Positions 28,291-33,508 of a stretch of DNA of 33,508 nucleotides are shown one piece after another; position 1 is the first letter of the stretch, and each line of letters opens with the position of its first letter. Source of the DNA: Heterotrichella gracilis (taxonomy: Eukaryota; Sar; Xanthophyceae; Tribonematales; Xanthonemataceae); NCBI GenBank assembly GCA_032358255.1, contig JAULBX010027672.1, positions 1,574 through 35,081 of the forward strand, written 5' to 3'. The notes beneath the pieces are model-generated. The model was not told where the DNA came from. It ran no database searches and saw nothing but the letters and a program-made list of their open reading frames with translations. Both the position numbers and the translations under genes were made by a program.

Positions 28291-28317
28291 CTATCCAAAG
28301 TGCTATTAATTTTAACA

Positions 28318-28617
28318 GGTGAACGCGCCTACCCTGCTCTTACCCACCGTGCAAAGAACCCCCGGGTCCGTAATCGACTAGATAGACCTGGCCAGTACTG
28401 GAAGAGGGACGCGGCTAACAACCAAAACCTGCAGAATGCTGAACGGTTACTTGCATACTTGAGTGAGTTTGGGCCTGAGAATATCCACTCCGGAGCCGCC
28501 TATATTATGCATTTTCTGACAAAAAGGCAGAAACGAGAAGGCTTTGAAAGTTTGACTTTCACCTTTTGGGTTGCCCTGGTTAATCTACTTAACAACCCAC
28601 CATGCTTTTGGGCCTGA
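28318..28617 (+). CDS. Doubtful exon-like ORF
   Basis: After TTTTAACAG an open frame encodes ERAYPALTHRAKNPRVRNRL, then DRPGQYWKRDAANNQNLQNA and ERLLAYLSEFGPENIHSG. Composition is helical and protein-like, unlike neighbouring frames. It runs into an inverted-repeat arm at 28553 and stops at 28617. It may be part of a decayed gene or element cargo; no family is recognised. Confidence 0.25.
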   Translation, partial: GERAYPALTHRAKNPRVRNRLDRPGQYWKRDAANNQNLQNAERLLAYLSEFGPENIHSGAAYIMHFLTKRQKREGFESLTFTFWVALVNLLNNPPCFWA

Positions 28618-28828
28618 AAACGCTTGCCTAGGTGCAAAGCTTGGTGGTGGTGGGCAGTAGGTGGTCAGCATAGTCAGCACAGCTAGCACAGCTGTCATGT
28701 GTTCAAGCACTGTGTGCAATTGCACGATGCCGCCAACATTGGGTTTGGAATGTGGTGTGGGAGAAGGTGTGCTGCGGGGTGTGTCCCAACCGTCCCTAGG
28801 GTTAATCCAAAAGGTGAAAGTCAAACCA
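28553..28828. repeat. Inverted repeat pair about 220 bases apart
   Basis: GTTTGACTTTCACCTTTTGG at about 28554-28573 reappears as its reverse complement at 28808-28827, with further partial matches on both sides (GGTTAATC inside, CATGCTTTT nearby). The layout resembles a small inverted-repeat element. No target-site duplication is evident by eye. Confidence 0.7.
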
Positions 28829-28848
28829 AAAAAGCATGGGGTCATGGC

Positions 28849-29109
28849 CTATAGGGTGATTTGAATATTATATTGCAAACAGTTCTTCGCCCAGGCGTTG
28901 GGTATAGTTCTTGGCGTAATAATCCTCAATTTAAAACGGCAGCATGTTTCTGATGGCTTGTAAACATATGGTGCATCTACAGAAAGTTTTGGACCCACAG
29001 AGTAGGGTTTCGTTGCAGGGTTCACTATTCTCCACAGTATTTGCTGTCCTCGAGCTACGGTGTCAAGCCTCGGTGTACATTTTGTCTTGTTGACCGGGCT
29101 TGCAAGCAT
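28849..29109 (-). CDS. Doubtful 86-codon ORF
   Basis: Opens with ATG and reads MLASPVNKTKCTPRLDTVAR, then GQQILWRIVNPATKPYSVGP, then mixed hydrophobic/basic sequence to TAG. Start, length and composition would allow a small protein, but there is no recognised domain and it lies in an AT-rich, repeat-bearing stretch. Confidence 0.2.
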   Translation of the reverse strand: MLASPVNKTKCTPRLDTVARGQQILWRIVNPATKPYSVGPKLSVDAPYVYKPSETCCRFKLRIITPRTIPNAWAKNCLQYNIQITL

Positions 29110-30424
29110 TGCCTACAAGTGCATTTGAAGCCCATGCAGCGGTTTTGGTGGGCCAGATGATACGCCTTGCTTTCATGCGAACCAATGACCCTAGGCCCTA
29201 GGCTAGGGTTAAATGTGAAGGATATTGGGCTTCAGATTTCAGCTTAGGTTTGTAAGTTTTTTGAACAATGGAACTGCGCCATGGGGACAGGGCGCAGTGT
29301 TCATGGCAACAATCGAATTCCATCCAATAGGCCCTCGCCACTAGCTGCTGACCATGTATGACTTGACCTACAGATTACTGTCACAGGACATTTATCAGCA
29401 GTGCGCGAAATTAGCCTCGTGCATCAACAACATCCACTGACCTTCAAACAGTCTAAACTATTGAACCTTCTAGACTGTTTCATGGACAGTGGGCACCTTG
29501 GGTGAACCTACACTGCATGGGCTTTCAGGTGTTGGCAGCTCCATATCACGTGCATGCGCAATCCTAGAAAAGGTTTCAGCTGGACAAGCGGTCAAACTAT
29601 TTTGACAACTATATATAGCCGTGGAGGCCCAAGACGTGACGCTTGCTATTTTCCCATGCCACCACCCTGTTTTGTATGTGCGTTCATGCGTGTTGATGTG
29701 TCAACCCCTTTTTCCTGGGGAAATGCTGCCTATTTGTAACGAAGTGCTGCCCATATATGGGGAAGTGCTGCGTGACTATTGATTGTTGATGGCCCTTTGC
29801 TTTGTGATGTGGCTGTTGGCCCAGCCTTGCTTGTAACATGAGAACTGCTACATACATTGGTCTCCTGCGTCATAGTATGTGTATATGCCCTCCCATAGCA
29901 GCTGTGACTAAGTGAGTCCTTGCCACTACCAGCATTACACTTGTATATCAGCTATCCACGAGGCGCGCAATTTTTGTGGCTGTGTGAGCATAGGCTGTAT
30001 GCCTGTCGGCTCCTGTGAGGTGACACTTTCCCCAGCTTCATCTTAATAATGCATGAGCTACTTCCCATGTACCACACTTGCACAAAACGCACCACAATGT
30101 GGCAATAGCATCTGAACACAATTACTGGCATAAACTTTGCTTCAGCACAAAACATGAAGCAAGGTGGAGCTTGAAAAGCAATGACACCCCCCTTGCAAAT
30201 ATCCTGCTTTTGGGATGCAGCGCATATATATGTTCCACTGTCATCAAACTCTAATGTGCAGCAGTAGCCAGACCCCCTTTGTAAAGCCAGGGGTGTTGAT
30301 AAAAAATTCCAGGAATCCTGGCTGATATATTAACGCCCCTGAGAAAGCGGTCCCCCACTGCCGGTTGCCTACGTATTGGCATGCCATGCATCCCCCATGC
30401 AAAGGCAGTCGGATTGCCAAAATA
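29110..30424. other. Intergenic stretch or 3' flank of the MYND gene, nothing seen
   Basis: No coherent coding frame or RNA gene recognised on either strand. A possible minus-strand TGTAA signal at 29939-29935 lies about 490 bases after the MYND gene's stop. Confidence 0.45.
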
Positions 30425-33065
30425 TCACCAGTTTGTGGCAGCGTAGGCCAACTGCTCCAGCCATGAAACGGCAGCATTGGGCATCGGAAGCGTGCCACTC
30501 CCCAGCCCTGCGTGTGCCCCGGCTGTGCTGCACTCCTGCGCCTCCTGCACGGGAGGATCCTGGCTAGGGCTCCTGCTGCTGCCTGCATGCACTGCCAGTG
30601 GGTTTGCCGGTGGCTTCTTTGGTGCTTTGCCGCACACCTTCCTGTGCGCCTTCCAGTGCGCCACCTGGCAGTTCTGGCTGCAGTAGCGGCGCTTGTGGCA
30701 CCCTGCGGAAAGGGCGCCCGTGAAAACCATTCTGAAACATGTGCAAATAACATTGGACCAATTGATGCAGCTGGGAAAGTACTATACACATGTGATTGGG
30801 GAGATATACCCAACGTGACCTGGTGAATTGACTGCGCTAAGCTCTAACATGAGGTCAAGTTGCAACGCGCAGATAAATGCACACATGCTTTTAAGGTTAT
30901 AGACTTCACGAGGGCTAATACGGCAGGAACATGGATTGACTTGAATACTTTATCAAACAGCTTCCAAGGTCAAATGATGCATTGCCCTAGTTGCCCGTGC
31001 ATGCACTATACCTGCCGTTACTGCGCACGCAAGGCTGCCGATATCGCAAAAGTACACCTTTCAGGATAAGGCATCCTTGCAAGCGCAGTAGCAACAGTTG
31101 GAGTGTATGCAGGGACAATGTATCATATGGACCTTGCGCATTTCTTCCCATTCTTGCTTACTTGAGCACAGTTTGAGGACGATCTTCTGCGCGTGGGTGG
31201 TCGCCCGGAAGTGGTTGTGGCGCCCACAGTGATCGCACATCCTCACATCGTGCAGATCGCCAAATGCCTCCCAGTGCATGTCCCAGGGTGACTCACTTGG
31301 CAGGTCGATTAGCGCGGGTAGAGAAAGCGGCACATTGCCCCATGGGTCCAAGGAGCGTGCAGCGATCAATGCCTGAGACAATGAGGGGTATACAAATTAG
31401 ATTCAATTGCTGCCCGATAAGTATCTACCTGAATGAAAAGTACAGTTGGATTTAACTTTGACATTGCAAATTTGACGATATGGATCCTAGGAGCGTGCAG
31501 CCATCAGCGCCTGGGACAATGAAGATTTTAAATGCTGCACGAAGTATATAAATGCTGCACGACAGTTACATACCAGCACGATGCAAGATTTACAAGATTT
31601 TATTTGACAGTCACATTCAGGGAGCCAACCCGGGCTCGCAGTACTTGGGCAGGCAGCTGCGACCTATCTCACCTTTCTAGGGCTTTCCCCAAGCAGGGCG
31701 GCAATGTTTTGGATGTTGTCAGGTGTTTGGTAGCTGTCGCGTGAATCTCGTGTGACGCACCCAAGTGCTTCCAGGCACCTAAGTGCGTGTATGCGCACAA
31801 CCTGGTCTGGGTGCAGGAGGTATTTGCGCAGGCGTGGCACAAGCTGCTTGCGCAGTGCTGCGACAGCTTCCTCCTGCAGACATACAAGATTAATATCAAG
31901 AACATTTGACAGTCACATTGAGGGAGCCAACTTGGGCTCACGAGACTGTTTGGGGTGCTCACACAGTCACTTCCCTTGCTAAAAGTCTGTGAATTCATAA
32001 ACCAACAGTAAACTATCATGCCTGATGGCTTTTTATTTTAATGGACAGTTACAGCATTTGCGACGGGATAAAATGGGTAGCACGATAGTGCGGTAAGCTG
32101 CACGACTGGTTGGCCACCATCTGCCACACTGGAAACAGTGTCCGTTAAGCCTTGGCTCTAGGATTGGGGTAAGGCATACCCAGACATGCTAACCTGGCTT
32201 CAAAGCTGGAAAGCAATTACTTACTTACTTACTGACAGCATTTGCTGCCGTCAATGTCTGCATAGTGCTCCTGTTTGGCACTTAAAACTGTTACATACAG
32301 GAGAACAATGAGTTTGCCGATGAAAACAACACCTTTTTGTTGACTTCACCTTGTTATACCTGACAAAAATGAGTTTGGGACCCGGATCTTATAAATCAGT
32401 ATGAAGTACTGGTATTTCTCATTGTTGCTTATGTTAGCAACAAGATATGAGATAATCCCAGGTGCAGTCTGTCATCATGCCTTTGACATGCAGTGCCGAT
32501 ATTTGCAGTGCATTGGCAGGGGTGTATGATAGCTGTGACAGCTGGCGGCCATATGGCACTTTAAAGCTTTTATTTTCATTGATTTTAGTATTTGAAATTT
32601 AGATTTATGCCTATTTATAAACATATTTCATTCAAATTACAGTGCACTGAACTGTTTGGTGTACGATGGCATTTGCACATTTTCCAGCCAACCAAGGGGG
32701 ACATCTGGTAGTCTGCTCTGGGTAACTCCCATGAATCGGCGTGGGTAAGCAACACTGGTCATGCTATTGCCTCACCTTGAGACTAGTCGAGCTCGGTACC
32801 ATCCGCTTTGGATGAGGTAACTTACAAAACAAAACAAAACAAAAAGGCATTCCCAGCCGTCATCGGAAGAGGTACCTTACCGGGTATGGTGCAAGAGGAG
32901 AGAAAACAATTCCACTCCAGAGCGAGGCAGAAATTACTTGAACTGCATAGCGGTGGGTCTCTGGAGGCTCCACGGCATCCTGAGAGGTGTAGGGGAAATC
33001 CTTGTCTTCATCCACCTTGTCACTGGCCCGCAGAACCGCTGGGAAAGCTCCGGCGGCAATCACAG
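30425..33065 (-). CDS. Helical-repeat protein with C-terminal MYND zinc finger, 5' partial
   Basis: Minus model: 33065-32938, 31873-31673, 31372-31162, 30702-30425, phases agreeing throughout, about 271 residues visible. The first exon reads VIAAGAFPAVLRASDKVDED, the second EEAVAALRKQLVPRLRKYLL and VVRIHALRCLEALGCVTRDS, resembling HEAT/ARM helices. The third ends in CDHC and LKLCS; the fourth begins RCHKRRYCSQNCQVAHWKAH and RKVC. Joined, this is a full MYND finger, split by intron 31161-30703. MYND fingers bind Pro-rich peptide motifs in partner proteins; partner and pathway are unknown. A Ser/Pro-rich tail follows, ending LEQLAYAATNW and TGA. The exon at 33065 starts mid-codon, so more lies upstream. 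Extra exons between 32938 and 31873 cannot be excluded. Confidence 0.75.
30632..31237 (-). CDS. MYND finger across two exons
   Basis: Metal ligands in order: CDHC in exon 31372-31162, then after a 17-residue spacer C-SR-C (the Arg codon is split by the intron: A plus GG), C at RRYC, C at SQNC, H at WKAH and C at RKVC. This is the full seven-Cys, one-His pattern of the family with normal spacing. Donor GTAAGC at 31161, acceptor CCGCAG at 30703. Confidence 0.9.
30965..31136. repeat. Large imperfect inverted repeat in the MYND intron
   Basis: The arm 30965-31039 (AAGGTCAAATGATGCATTG to TTACTGCGCACGCAAGG) is the imperfect reverse complement of 31070-31136, around a spacer of about 30 bases. Both arms read in opposite strands as a Cys-rich string (CRYCARKA and CCYCACKDA). 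The transcript could fold into a long hairpin. Confidence 0.7.
31481..31524 (-). repeat. Partial copy of MYND-gene exon start
   Basis: Plus-strand AGGAGCGTGCAGCCATCAGC and GCCTGGGACAATGA match 31350-31384, which is the acceptor and first codons (ALIAARS) of exon 31372-31162. The copy reads ALMAARS after a CCCAG acceptor and then meets a stop (TAG) within the next two codons. Confidence 0.75.
31603..31938 (+). repeat. Direct repeats flanking exon 31873-31673
   Basis: TTTGACAGTCACATT followed by AGGGAGCCAAC occurs at 31603-31637 and 31905-31938, about 300 bases apart, on either side of a coding exon. The repeats are consistent with a past duplication of the exon-bearing unit followed by loss of one copy. 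Confidence 0.7.
32782..32800. other. Polylinker-like string
   Basis: ACTAGTCGAGCTCGGTACC contains contiguous SpeI, SacI and KpnI sites, and CGAGCTCGGTACC matches the pUC-type multiple cloning site as I remember it. It lies between two MYND-gene exons. It may be coincidence or a cloning/assembly trace. Confidence 0.3.
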
Positions 33066-33508
33066 CTGCAACACACAACAGGGTGAAAACATGGGAAACA
33101 TTGGCTCTAACATCACCTTCTCAGATACTAGTGCAATGCCAGTATGCTGCAGCTGCCGCACTCAATCAGGGCACTCGATGTGGCATGAGACATAGGCTGC
33201 ACTCATGTAGTTCAGACCATCAGCATGCCCTGTGTTTACTGTCAGAGATAAATAATACAGCATGCTGCTCAAATGAGAAAAAAATGACTTCTGAGAAAGG
33301 AGTGACAGAACCAAGGCTATGTCCAAGAACGTATTGCAGTTTAGCAGGTGCGTTCCGTTGACCAAAACGGCGGTTCTGAAAACATGGTAAATGTGACATA
33401 CGAGCGCGTGTAACGAAACAGCGCGTGCCCAAAAAAAACGCGATCACTGCCGTCGTTGCAACGTAGGAGATGGTGGATGGTGGAATCCCAGGAATGCACG
33501 CCTGCGGC
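33066..33508. other. Upstream part of the MYND gene or intron, no exon resolved
   Basis: This should hold the intron before the exon at 33065 and possibly an upstream exon. Minus frames around 33447-33162 are open but do not give sequence I can support, and I see no phase-matched donor with confidence. Confidence 0.35.

Noticed and set aside
31155..31170. GC splice donor in the MYND gene
   Set aside because: On careful rereading the minus strand is CTCAAGTAAGC, a normal GT donor.

Overview
The window looks like nuclear DNA of a green alga, most likely a chlorophycean of the Chlamydomonas/Volvox/Haematococcus kind. This rests on short exons in many small introns, GC-rich exons with long Pro, Gly, His and Gln runs, plant-type TTTAGGG motifs inside introns, possible TGTAA polyadenylation signals and a secreted Pro-rich wall-type glycoprotein. 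Species cannot be fixed from sequence alone. I assembled gene models by hand from splice sites; in each main model the intron phases agree at every junction.

Layout: (1) 87-7260, plus strand: 3' part of a gene for a cysteine-rich (zinc-ribbon-like), coiled-coil, low-complexity protein ending in a U-box, a probable E3 ubiquitin ligase. (2) 13278-8565, minus strand: a six-exon gene for a Gln/Pro-rich protein of unknown function. (3) 15281-14833, minus strand: a terminal exon of an unrecognised protein. (4) 25755-16730, minus strand: a complete-looking 12-exon gene (1155 residues) for a secreted protein with a signal peptide, a Lys/Ser/Pro-rich stalk and five repeats of a two-exon, probably beta-sandwich, module joined by SPPPP linkers. 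(5) 33065-30425, minus strand: 3' part of a gene for a helical-repeat protein with a C-terminal MYND zinc finger. The stretches 7261-8564, 13279-14832, 15282-16729 and 25756-30424 hold no gene I can support beyond weak candidates.

The most unusual theme is partial copies of exons lying in introns or flanks next to the intact exon. At least ten are visible in the U-box and Gln/Pro-rich genes, often among TTTAGGG-like motifs, and one in the MYND gene. Some copies keep frame and splice sites; most are decayed. In the secreted-protein gene the same tendency has produced whole in-frame modules. The region therefore shows exon duplication at several stages, from short decayed copies to a five-fold domain array. 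No functional link among the genes is evident; they look like ordinary neighbours.
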